A stretch of DNA of 54,856 bases, taken from contig QJWJ01000429.1 in NCBI GenBank assembly GCA_003235365.1, positions 1-54,856 of the forward strand, in the 5' to 3' direction. Positions 7,858 through 15,118 of this stretch are shown here, piece by piece. Both the position numbers and the translations under genes were made by a program. Each line of letters begins with the position of its first letter. Position 1 is the first letter of the stretch. Below the pieces are notes generated by a model. The model was not told where the DNA came from. It did no database searches and was given only the letters and a program-made list of their open reading frames with translations. This stretch comes from Deltaproteobacteria bacterium. GTDB taxonomy: Bacteria; Myxococcota_A; Polyangia; Polyangiales; Polyangiaceae.

Positions 7858-8603
7858 GGACCACCTTCCGCGCCGCGATCCGGTGATGACGCCGTCGTTC
7901 GTTGGTTATCGCTGGGGATCGTCCGGAGGCCAGGAGAAGTAGCGCGGTTGGCAACGACCAAATGTTCGACGAGCAAGGTCGACATCAATCCGATCGCGAC
8001 GGACAGGCAGATCAGCACCGTTGCCTCACTGGACGCACCTACCTCCTGTGCGCTCCAGATTGCTGCTGCCAGCGTCGTCGTCTCGCCGGCAATGTTTCCC
8101 GCGACCGTGATCGTCGCGCCGAATTCGCCGACGGCGCGCGTGAAACCCAACGCTGCCGCGGCAGCGATACCGCGTCTCGCCATCGGCAAAGTGAACCGGA
8201 GAAACGCCCGTAGCGGGCTGTGCCCCAGCGTTTGCGCTATCTGAGAGAGGCGGGCGTCGCTGGTCTCGAACGCGACGCGCGTCGTCTTGACGATCAATGG
8301 GAACGACATCACGCAGGTTGCAACGACTGCGGCTCGCCAGGTCATCAACACGGTCAAATCGAAGCCCAGGCGGTTGCGACCCAACGGACCGTCAAAGGCA
8401 AACAGGCGTAGCAACAGATAGCCAACTGCGGTCGGGGGCACGACGAGGGGCAACGAACAGAGGGAGGAAATGACACTCTTGCCTCTGAATTGAGAGCGGG
8501 CCAATACGTAACCCAACCAGGTGGCAGGTAGCAGTCCCACGAGCGTGGCGACCGTAGCGACCTTCACGCTCACGAGCAAGGCGGATAGTATGGCCGAGTT
8601 CAT
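7842..8603 (-). CDS. modB: Molybdate ABC transporter permease
   Basis: The 253-residue inner-membrane permease has five or six helices and the EAA loop that docks on ModC (SQIAQTLGHSPLRAFLRFTLPMARRGIAAAAALGFTRAVGEFG). The typical LCSLPLVVPPTAVGYLLL helix is also present. It overlaps modA by 4 bases (ATGA) and modC by 16, so the three genes are translationally coupled. The last 30 residues are a polar tail. Confidence 0.92.
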   Translation of the reverse strand: MNSAILSALLVSVKVATVATLVGLLPATWLGYVLARSQFRGKSVISSLCSLPLVVPPTAVGYLLLRLFAFDGPLGRNRLGFDLTVLMTWRAAVVATCVMSFPLIVKTTRVAFETSDARLSQIAQTLGHSPLRAFLRFTLPMARRGIAAAAALGFTRAVGEFGATITVAGNIAGETTTLAAAIWSAQEVGASSEATVLICLSVAIGLMSTLLVEHLVVANRATSPGLRTIPSDNQRTTASSPDRGAEGGPWISS

Positions 8604-9376
8604 GGCGCCGCGAATCCGTGGCGCCTGAGAACATCGTGCCCGCGAGCGCTGAGGCAGAAGTCGATGAAGGCCTTTGCTTCACGGGTGGGCTCTGAGGTCG
8701 TTGCGCGTGAGAGCGATGACGCATAGTAGCCGATGGCCGCGCGCGGATCCGTTGCGATCTCGAACAAGACCTGCAAGTCTGGTTCGATTGCGACGTCGGT
8801 ACGGTACACGATACCGACGGTTCTCGGGTCGGATGCCGCTAACGCGAGCGCGGCCCGCACGTTCGATGTCGGCATGATCTTCGACTCCAGCGCATTCCAA
8901 ACTCCGGCGTGCTCGAGTCCAGCCTTGGCATACCGCCCAACCGGAACCCCTCGAGGATCACCCGTGACGATGTGTTCGATCTCCGACGAGCCGAGTTGAG
9001 CGAGGCTGACAGGTTGAAACGGCGCATCTCTGCGTGCCACCACGACCAAGCTGTTGGACGCGATTCGGGCGACATCACGCGCGCTGGCAACACCGCGCTG
9101 CACCAAGTACTGCATCCAGTGCTCATCCGCCGAGAAGTAGGCGTCTTGGGTGCGCGACGTGTCGATCTGCTGGGCGAGCAAGTTGGAGCCCCCAAATTGG
9201 AGGTCCACGCGGGAGCGGCGCTGGTTTTCGAACTCGAGCGCCAGCTGCTCCACGGGTTCTTTGAGGCTCATCGCTGCGAAGACCTGCAAAGCTCCAGGAG
9301 TCACTTCGGGACTGGCAGAGGGATTGGAGCAGGCCGACGCCGCCAGCAACGCCAGAAACCAGTGACGTTTCATCAT
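8600..9376 (-). CDS. modA: Molybdate-binding periplasmic lipoprotein
   Basis: The 258-residue binding protein starts with a lipoprotein signal peptide (MMKRHWFLALLAASAC, lipobox Cys16), so it is anchored in the membrane rather than free. The mature part has ModA landmarks: VFAAMSLKEPVEQLA (oxyanion-binding Ser), FGGSNLLAQQI, VPVGRYAKAGLE and GIVYRTDV. It delivers molybdate to ModBC. Its start overlaps the rnfH stop by 4 bases, tying molybdate uptake to the rnf operon. Confidence 0.92.
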   Translation of the reverse strand: MMKRHWFLALLAASACSNPSASPEVTPGALQVFAAMSLKEPVEQLALEFENQRRSRVDLQFGGSNLLAQQIDTSRTQDAYFSADEHWMQYLVQRGVASARDVARIASNSLVVVARRDAPFQPVSLAQLGSSEIEHIVTGDPRGVPVGRYAKAGLEHAGVWNALESKIMPTSNVRAALALAASDPRTVGIVYRTDVAIEPDLQVLFEIATDPRAAIGYYASSLSRATTSEPTREAKAFIDFCLSARGHDVLRRHGFAAP

Positions 9377-9678
9377 GCCGCTCCCTTCTGTTCGTCTGAC
9401 TGTAGGTCACGCCGCGGTACGGTCTCTGGGTCACAAGTGATCGCGCGATAGATTTCGACGCGGTCACCCACGCGAAGGCGTGTGTCGAGGCGAACGATTT
9501 GGCCGTACACCCCGACCTTGTTCGTTTTTAGATCGATCTCTGCGAACCGCTCCAAGAACCGGGAACCCTCTATCGCGTCGCGTACCGTCGCCCCATGGTC
9601 GAGCTCGACCCACTGGCTGGCGTTGCAATGGCTGCTGCAATAGACGACTTCGAGTTTCAGTTTGCTAGACGGGGTCAT
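9373..9678 (-). CDS. rnfH: RnfH-family protein
   Basis: The 101-residue protein has the ubiquitin-like fold of the RnfH family: LKLEVVYCSSHCNASQWVELDHGATVRDAIEGS and later KVGVYGQIVRLDTRLRVGDRVEIYRAI. Its exact role is not settled, but it is typically encoded after rnfE in nitrogen-fixing rnf operons, as here. It starts 19 bases after rnfE and overlaps modA by 4 bases. Confidence 0.88.
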   Translation of the reverse strand: MTPSSKLKLEVVYCSSHCNASQWVELDHGATVRDAIEGSRFLERFAEIDLKTNKVGVYGQIVRLDTRLRVGDRVEIYRAITCDPETVPRRDLQSDEQKGAA

Positions 9679-9697
9679 GGTGAACTCTCCGGGGGCG

Positions 9698-10366
9698 CTA
9701 AGCGTGATCGAGAACCGGGAGGCTCTGGCTTTCGGTTTCGCGGGCGCGTTCGCGGTGCTTCTTCAGCGCCAATACGAACCCAACGGTCAAGAAGCCTCCC
9801 GGCGGAAGCAGCGCGATGAGAAAGCCCCGATAGTGAGGCAATACGGTGGTTTCCAGGAACCTCAGCCGTTCACCCCCCAACAGTGACGCCCCGACGAACA
9901 AGGTCCCGCTGCCCACGACTTCGCGCAATGATCCGATTACCGTCAGGCTCAACGCGAATCCCACCCCCATCGCCAAACCATCGATCAGGCTCGGCAATGG
10001 GGGATTCTTGTAGGCGAACGATTCCGCTCGGCCGAGTACGGCGCAGTTGGTGACGATGAGCGGGATGAACAGTCCGAGTACCTTGTGCAGCTCGTGTACG
10101 TAGGCATTCATGGATTGGTCGATCATCGTCACGACGGTGGCTATGAGTACGACGAATGCCGGAATGCGTATTTCTTTCGCGATGAAGCGCCGTAGGGCCG
10201 AGACGGACAAGTTCGAGGCGACGAGTACGACGGTCGTTGCCAGGCCCATTCCCAGGCCGTTGACGGCCGTGGTCGTCACTGCGAGCAACGGGCACAACGC
10301 AAGCAGCTGACTCAGGACGATGTTTCGAGTCCACAGCCCATCCTTCACGAGCGTCAGAGCGTTCAC
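9698..10366 (-). CDS. rnfE: Rnf electron transport complex subunit E
   Basis: The 222-residue membrane protein has six helices and the RnfE/NqrD landmarks LWTRNIVLSQLLALCPLLAV, NGLGMGLATTVVLVASN and PLIVTNCAVLGRAESFA; the paired Cys of RnfA and RnfE are thought to hold an Fe centre in the membrane. The start is GTG 10366, which overlaps the rnfG TGA by 4 bases (GTGA) and is preceded by GAGGAG. The longer open frame upstream is not used. Confidence 0.92.
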   Translation of the reverse strand: MNALTLVKDGLWTRNIVLSQLLALCPLLAVTTTAVNGLGMGLATTVVLVASNLSVSALRRFIAKEIRIPAFVVLIATVVTMIDQSMNAYVHELHKVLGLFIPLIVTNCAVLGRAESFAYKNPPLPSLIDGLAMGVGFALSLTVIGSLREVVGSGTLFVGASLLGGERLRFLETTVLPHYRGFLIALLPPGGFLTVGFVLALKKHRERARETESQSLPVLDHA

Positions 10367-10977
10367 GGTTGTTTCTCCTCGTTGGCTTTTCCTCCCCCGG
10401 CGAGTTGCTGCTCGACGTCTGCAAAACGGACCAATCCGTCGTGAACTGCTTTGACGACTGCGCGTGGTGTGATGGTTGCGCCCGTGAGCGCGTCGAAGTC
10501 GCCGCCGTCCTTCTTGACCGCCCAACCCGAGGGGCCAGGGGAGGTCAGACTCCTGCCGTCGAACGCGGTGATCCAATCGCTCTTCGTGAATTCGATTCGA
10601 TCTCCGAGGCCCGGTGTCTCCGTGTGGGCAGTAACGCGAACGCCGATGATGGTTCCGTTGGGTCTCACGCCGATGAGCAGTTCGATGGTTCCCGAGTAAC
10701 CGACCTCACTCGCTGAAAAGGCAACCGCGGTCAGCTGCTCCTCCTTTCGCGCGAGGTAGTACTCGTCGCCCGCGATGCGCAGCGAGTCGTCGAGTAGGGA
10801 GTTGTCGTGCAAGTTCTCGGGGATCACTTGGGAGAGGGTTGCCTGCAAATCCGCACGCCGAGCGTGGTCGATGCGCGGCGCTGTCACGCTCGTGGACCAG
10901 GCCAGCCCAAGGGTCGCCACCGCAGTAAGTGCGCCGAGTGAACCCGCTTGGGCAATGCGAGTGGCTGTCGCCTTCAC
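10363..10977 (-). CDS. rnfG: Rnf electron transport complex subunit G
   Basis: The 204-residue protein has one N-terminal membrane helix and a periplasmic FMN-binding domain. The covalent flavin site is the Thr in DALTGATITPRAVV, and ETPGLGDRIE is also typical. It passes electrons between RnfD and the rest of the complex. It overlaps rnfD and rnfE by 4 bases each. Confidence 0.93.
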   Translation of the reverse strand: MKATATRIAQAGSLGALTAVATLGLAWSTSVTAPRIDHARRADLQATLSQVIPENLHDNSLLDDSLRIAGDEYYLARKEEQLTAVAFSASEVGYSGTIELLIGVRPNGTIIGVRVTAHTETPGLGDRIEFTKSDWITAFDGRSLTSPGPSGWAVKKDGGDFDALTGATITPRAVVKAVHDGLVRFADVEQQLAGGGKANEEKQP

Positions 10978-12035
10978 GATGTCGCCCCATCCTCTCTTTG
11001 AGAGACGGGCAGCGGACTACCACGTCGTGTTCGACCATATACTCTGGGCTTGAGCTTGCGGTCGAGGGTCGGAACCAAGGCGTTCATCAGCAGTACCGCG
11101 AACCCGACGCCCTCCGGCAGAGCGCAGTAGGCTCGAATGGTGAAAGTCGTTGCTCCAATGCCGAAGCCGTACACGAGTCTGGCCACAGGAGTGGCCGGGG
11201 ATGTTGCGGGGTCGGTCGCGATGAAGACGGCGCAGAACGCGATGCCACCGGCGACCAGGTGAGTGGTCGCGGCGATGGTCGGCCCCGGCGAAAGCCATTT
11301 GGCGAGGCCCGCAGGGACGAGGATACCGAACAGGACGGCCACGGGGATGTGCCACGAGATGATGCGACGCTGCAGTAAGAGCAGAGCGCCCAACGCGATG
11401 GGCGCGACGGCGGTCTCGCCGAAACTCCCGGTTCTGACGCCGAACACCGAGTTGGCGAGTAGCGCCAGCGCGTCCTGTCCGTTTCGCGTGTTGGTCGGGT
11501 TCAGCAGCGTGGCGCCGGTGACGCCATCGGGGATGCCTGCGCCGAACGTCACGGCCAGCCCTTGCCAGAGATTGGAACGTGGTCCGCCGAACGACAGTGG
11601 TTCAGGCCAGGTCGTCATCTCAACTGGAAAGGCGAGCAACAAGGCCACCCGAGCAACAATCGCTGGATTGAAGACGTTTTGACCGAGGCCACCGAAAGGA
11701 TGCTTCGCGAGCAACATCGCGATGGCTCCCCCGATGGTGCCCAGCCACCACGGCGACCAGGGTGGCAGCGTCATCGCAAGCAGCCAGCCTGCCAGCAGCG
11801 CAGATCCATCGAACATCCGAGGCCCAACGGCCGTCTTGCGCAGACTCAGCGCCAAACCTTCGAAGAGCAACGATGACGAGACAGTGACTACCAAGAGGTT
11901 CAATGCTGGCCACCCGTAGAGCCACAGGCCTGTAGCCGTGCACGGGACGAGCGCCAACAAAACGGTGAACATGATGCCGCGCACGCTCGAGTCGTCATGT
12001 GCGTGCGGCGCGCTGACCACGGCTCCCGTGGTCAT
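10974..12035 (-). CDS. rnfD: Rnf electron transport complex subunit D
   Basis: The 353-residue membrane subunit has about nine helices, the DGSALLAGWLLAMTLPP and KHPFGGLGQNVFNPA motifs, and a covalent-FMN site at the Thr of DGVTGATLL. With RnfG it carries flavins on the outer side of the membrane. It overlaps rnfC and rnfG by 4 bases each. Confidence 0.93.
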   Translation of the reverse strand: MTTGAVVSAPHAHDDSSVRGIMFTVLLALVPCTATGLWLYGWPALNLLVVTVSSSLLFEGLALSLRKTAVGPRMFDGSALLAGWLLAMTLPPWSPWWLGTIGGAIAMLLAKHPFGGLGQNVFNPAIVARVALLLAFPVEMTTWPEPLSFGGPRSNLWQGLAVTFGAGIPDGVTGATLLNPTNTRNGQDALALLANSVFGVRTGSFGETAVAPIALGALLLLQRRIISWHIPVAVLFGILVPAGLAKWLSPGPTIAATTHLVAGGIAFCAVFIATDPATSPATPVARLVYGFGIGATTFTIRAYCALPEGVGFAVLLMNALVPTLDRKLKPRVYGRTRRGSPLPVSQREDGATS

Positions 12036-13570
12036 GGCTTCTCCGATGGCACCAGGGTGGGCCGGGCTTTGGCGGCTCTCGCGGCTTTGCGCGCCGCTGC
12101 TGCCGCTTTGGCGGCCTCGGCTTTCTCGCGCTTTTCCCGCTCCAAGCGTTCTCGGCGCGCGCTTGCGCGTGCCTTGAGACGCTCGCTTCGACGCTCGTCG
12201 AGAGCCTGGGCGCGTAGTTCACCTTTGGCGTACGTGAAGTAGTTGACCAGCGGAATGTTGGAAGGACAAACGAAGGCGCACGAGCCGCACTCGATGCAAT
12301 CGCTCAAGCCGAACTCGACCGCTGCTTCGAGTTGATTGGCTCGCGCGCTTGCCGACATCTCCATCGGCACCAAGCTCATCGGGCAAGCCTCGATGCAGCG
12401 GCCACAGCGAATACAGGGTTGTTCGGTCTGGTCGCTGACTTCATCGGGACCGAGTGCGAGTACGCCGGTCGTGCCCTTGACAATCGGTGCTCGCATGTCG
12501 TGGATCGCCAGGCCTGTCATCGGCCCTCCCAACACCAAGCGGGCGGCGGGGAAGCGCAACCCCCCGCACGCGGCCAGGGCATCGGCAACTGGCGTCCCGA
12601 TGGGAATGTCCAGGTTCTTTGGGGTACTCACGGCGTCGCCCGCGACGGTGACGACCCGGGACACCAGCGGTCGGCCGCGACGGACTGCGCGGTGGACGGC
12701 ATATGCCGTGGAGACGTTGTGCAGGATCACGCCCACGTCATGACTACGTCCCTTTGCAGGGACTTCTTTGCCCGTGAGGATTTGAACGAGCTGTTTTCCG
12801 GACCCCGTAGGAAAGCGCGTCGGCACTTCGGCGACGCGAATGTTGGAGTGGCCGCGCGCCGCGTGCCGCAGTAGCGCGGCGGCCTCGGGCTTGTTGTCTT
12901 CGATGCCGATCACTGCCTCGGGAGCTTCGAGGGCGTGAAGGATCAGCCGAATGCCGTCCACCACGCCCAGCGCCCGTTCGCGCATGACCCGGTCGTCGCA
13001 GGTCAGGTAAGGTTCACACTCAGCGGCATTGATGATCAGTGTCGCGACCTTACCTGCTGCCTGGCGCAGCTTTACCGCCGCCGGGAAAGCCGCCCCCCCC
13101 AAGCCGACCACACCGCCGCGCTCAATCAACTGCGCCACTTCGAGCGGCGTCAGAGCCAAAGGATCTGCTGGAGGCGTCGTCTCGCACCACGCGTCGAGCC
13201 CATCCGATTCCACGACGACGACCGGACAAGGTAGGCCACTCGGGTGTGGGGCAACATGCTCCGATATGGCGACGACGACTCCCGAAGTCGAGGCGTGCAC
13301 CGGAGCAGATACTCGGTCCATCGCGTCGGCGATGAGTTCACCTTTGAGAACGTGTTGACCGACCCGGACGAGCGCGCGGCTCGGGCTGCCCGCGTGCTGC
13401 AGGAGCGGGATGTACAAGCGCTCGGGAGGTGGGAGGATTTCGATCTCTGCGTCGCACGTGTGTTTGCGTTGTTCGGGGTGAATACCCCCGCGGAATCGAA
13501 AGAATCGAGGTGCATTCGGTTCGGAACGCCCTGCTCGACCGAGAATCGACTTTGCAATGAGCTGTAGCAT
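12032..13570 (-). CDS. rnfC: Rnf electron transport complex subunit C
   Basis: The 512-residue peripheral subunit holds an NADH/FMN-binding region (GLGGAAFPAAVKLRQA...INAAECEPYLTCDDR) and two [4Fe-4S] motifs, CIRCGRCIEACP and CIECGSCAFVCP. It ends in a Lys/Ala/Glu-rich coiled tail, as in other RnfC. It is the entry point for NADH; Rnf then uses the ion gradient to drive electrons to ferredoxin for nitrogenase. ATG 13570 is chosen since the RnfC N-terminus (FRGGIHPE) follows and GGTGGGAG precedes it. It lies 46 bases after rnfB. Confidence 0.93.
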   Translation of the reverse strand: MLQLIAKSILGRAGRSEPNAPRFFRFRGGIHPEQRKHTCDAEIEILPPPERLYIPLLQHAGSPSRALVRVGQHVLKGELIADAMDRVSAPVHASTSGVVVAISEHVAPHPSGLPCPVVVVESDGLDAWCETTPPADPLALTPLEVAQLIERGGVVGLGGAAFPAAVKLRQAAGKVATLIINAAECEPYLTCDDRVMRERALGVVDGIRLILHALEAPEAVIGIEDNKPEAAALLRHAARGHSNIRVAEVPTRFPTGSGKQLVQILTGKEVPAKGRSHDVGVILHNVSTAYAVHRAVRRGRPLVSRVVTVAGDAVSTPKNLDIPIGTPVADALAACGGLRFPAARLVLGGPMTGLAIHDMRAPIVKGTTGVLALGPDEVSDQTEQPCIRCGRCIEACPMSLVPMEMSASARANQLEAAVEFGLSDCIECGSCAFVCPSNIPLVNYFTYAKGELRAQALDERRSERLKARASARRERLEREKREKAEAAKAAAAARKAARAAKARPTLVPSEKP

Positions 13571-13616
13571 GACGAACTCCCACCGTTGTTGCGTCTGTGG
13601 TGATCTGGATACCGGG

Positions 13617-14144
13617 CTAGGCTGCTCGTGGGCTTGGTTTGGGCCAGCGCCAGTCGGCAAGGACGTCGGGTTTTGGCTGCAGCGTCACGGTTTCCGTGGG
13701 ACACGCATCGACACAGAGGCCGCAGGCGGTGCAGTGTTCGGTGATGACGGAGTGAATCTGCTTCGGCGCGCCGACGATTGCATCAGTGGGGCACGCCCGG
13801 AAGCACTTGGTGCAGCCGATGCAGAGCTCTTCACCCACCGTTGCGACTTTTGGCGCCTCGTCGGTATCGAGACTGATTACCACACCCATCAGAGCAGCGA
13901 TCTTGACCGCTAGGGCGTTTCCTCCCGGAGGACAGGCATTGTGGGCGGCGTTGCCGGACGCGATCGCGTTTGCGGCTGCGCCGCAGCCGGCGTAGCCACA
14001 TTGCCCGCACTGACTGCCAGGCATCATCGCTTCGATTTCCGATACCAGTGGGTCGTCCTCCACCGCTAGCCGGGTGGAGGCGAAGACCAAGACGGAGCCG
14101 ATCAGTAGGCCCAACAATCCCAAGCACGCTATTGCGGTAATCAT
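13617..14144 (-). CDS. rnfB: Rnf electron transport complex subunit B
   Basis: The 175-residue ferredoxin-like subunit has one N-terminal membrane helix, the Fe-S cluster domain GSQCGQCGYAGCG...CPPGG and two [4Fe-4S] motifs, CIGCTKCFRACP and CTACGLCVDACP. It hands electrons to soluble ferredoxin. ATG 14144 is preferred over ATG 14171 because AGAGGA lies 8 bases before it and the helix begins at once. It lies 58 bases after rnfA. Confidence 0.92.
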   Translation of the reverse strand: MITAIACLGLLGLLIGSVLVFASTRLAVEDDPLVSEIEAMMPGSQCGQCGYAGCGAAANAIASGNAAHNACPPGGNALAVKIAALMGVVISLDTDEAPKVATVGEELCIGCTKCFRACPTDAIVGAPKQIHSVITEHCTACGLCVDACPTETVTLQPKPDVLADWRWPKPSPRAA

Positions 14145-14202
14145 GTCGATTAGTCCTCTTTCTTCGGACACACTTCTTCGGACATACGGTTGAGCAATGA
14201 CG

Positions 14203-14781
14203 TCAGTGCTTGCCCAAACCTTCGAATCCCATCAGTGACAACGAGAGAATGCCCGCCGTCAGAAAGGCGACGGGCGCACCTTCAAAGGCGCGCGGGACGG
14301 TTGCCCTTGCGAGCCGTTCGCGCAGCCCGGCGAAGACCAACATCACTCCCAGGAACCCCAAGCCGGATCCGAATCCGATGCAAACGCTGCTTGCAAGGGA
14401 TCGCTCGTGTTGGGAGTTCAGAAGCGCCGCGCCGAGCACCGCGCAATTGGTCGTGATCAGCGGCAGGTAAACACCGAGCTGCTGGTAAAGTCCCACGGAG
14501 AAGCGCCTGATGGCCAGCTCGAGCAGCTGAACGACCGCAGCGATCACGACGATGAATGCCAGGATCTTCATGTATTGCAAACTCAGCGGTGCAAGTACCC
14601 AGTGCTCTAGTAGCCACCCCAGGAGTGTTGCCAGTGTCAGCACGGCGGTCGTTGCAAGGCCCATTCCCAAGGCGCCCTGCCGTTTGCTGGACACGCCAAT
14701 CACGGGACACAGACCCAGGAAGTAAGCGAGGACGACGTTGTGTACGAGCACGGCGTCCAGCAGTTCTGCCAACAGTTGCAT
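14203..14781 (-). CDS. rnfA: Rnf electron transport complex subunit A
   Basis: The 192-residue membrane protein has six helices and the RnfA marks AYFLGLCPVIGVSSK, GMGLATTAVLTLA and PLITTNCAVLGAALLN, whose Cys residues face those of RnfE. ATG 14781 gives the usual family N-terminus; an in-frame ATG at 14799 lies inside the predicted sigma-54 promoter. It is first in the operon rnfABCDGE-rnfH-modABC-bfr, which runs leftward for 8.6 kb with mostly overlapping genes. The promoter seems to sit almost on the start codon, which is odd (see findings). Confidence 0.9.
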   Translation of the reverse strand: MQLLAELLDAVLVHNVVLAYFLGLCPVIGVSSKRQGALGMGLATTAVLTLATLLGWLLEHWVLAPLSLQYMKILAFIVVIAAVVQLLELAIRRFSVGLYQQLGVYLPLITTNCAVLGAALLNSQHERSLASSVCIGFGSGLGFLGVMLVFAGLRERLARATVPRAFEGAPVAFLTAGILSLSLMGFEGLGKH

Positions 14782-14789
14782 GAACTCAG

Positions 14790-14805
14790 CGCAATGCATG
14801 TGCCG
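14790..14805 (-). promoter_or_regulatory. Sigma-54 promoter toward rnfA
   Basis: On the minus strand the site reads CGGCACATGCATTGCG: GG, ten bases, GC, with five of six bases of TGGCAC and a TTGC -12 half. A NifA site lies about 125 bases upstream. The predicted start (near 14779) falls on the rnfA start codon, so the transcript would be nearly leaderless or the start downstream; that lowers confidence. Confidence 0.5.
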
Positions 14806-14908
14806 TACCACGCACCTTCGACCGCCAGCGGGATCGACGAGAGGCGGAAGAGCGCGAAAGACGACCACCCGTCAGCGCCTTCATGGGCGTACCGTTCGTC
14901 GGCGCTGT

Positions 14909-14931
14909 CGACAAACGAGTGTCGTTTGTCG
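14909..14931. repeat. 23-base dyad in the rnfA-nifL spacer
   Basis: CGACAAACGA and TCGTTTGTCG are perfect 10-base arms separated by GTG. The right arm overlaps the first bases of the NifA site, so a protein bound here could compete with NifA. It could also fold as a hairpin. Confidence 0.6.
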
Positions 14932-14942
14932 GGTTCCTTACA
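14927..14942 (-). promoter_or_regulatory. NifA upstream activator site (rnf operon)
   Basis: TGTCGGGTTCCTTACA matches TGT-N10-ACA exactly, with TTTGT...ACAAA flanks. The distance to the rnfA sigma-54 site (about 125 bases) is typical. Confidence 0.75.
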
Positions 14943-14957
14943 AACGCTCGAGCGTTT
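14942..14957. repeat. Perfect 16-base palindrome next to the NifA site
   Basis: AAACGCTCGAGCGTTT is perfectly self-complementary and directly abuts the NifA site. It could be an operator for a second regulator; no known site is recognised. Confidence 0.6.
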
Positions 14958-15118
14958 CAAATCCGGATGGCGAAACCGTCCGGACACGAGACGCGCAAAG
15001 TTCACGCGTTCATCGGAGCGTGCCGGAGTCTATCATGGGGCTGTTTCAACTCCGAGGCATACCCGTTCGTTGAAATCGGCGAGCCAACGGAACGAAACAT
15101 GCGTTCGTTAACACCGCA

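Larger units (their letters stand above)
14782..15118. other. rnfA-nifL divergent control region (337 bases, no gene)
   Basis: No gene is visible. The region contains a NifA site (14927-14942), a sigma-54 promoter toward rnfA (14790-14805), a 23-base dyad (14909-14931), a perfect 16-base palindrome (14942-14957) and small stem-loops ahead of nifL, such as AACGAA/TTCGTT at 15091-15109. I see no sigma-54 promoter toward nifL, so nifLA is probably not NifA-activated. Confidence 0.6.
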
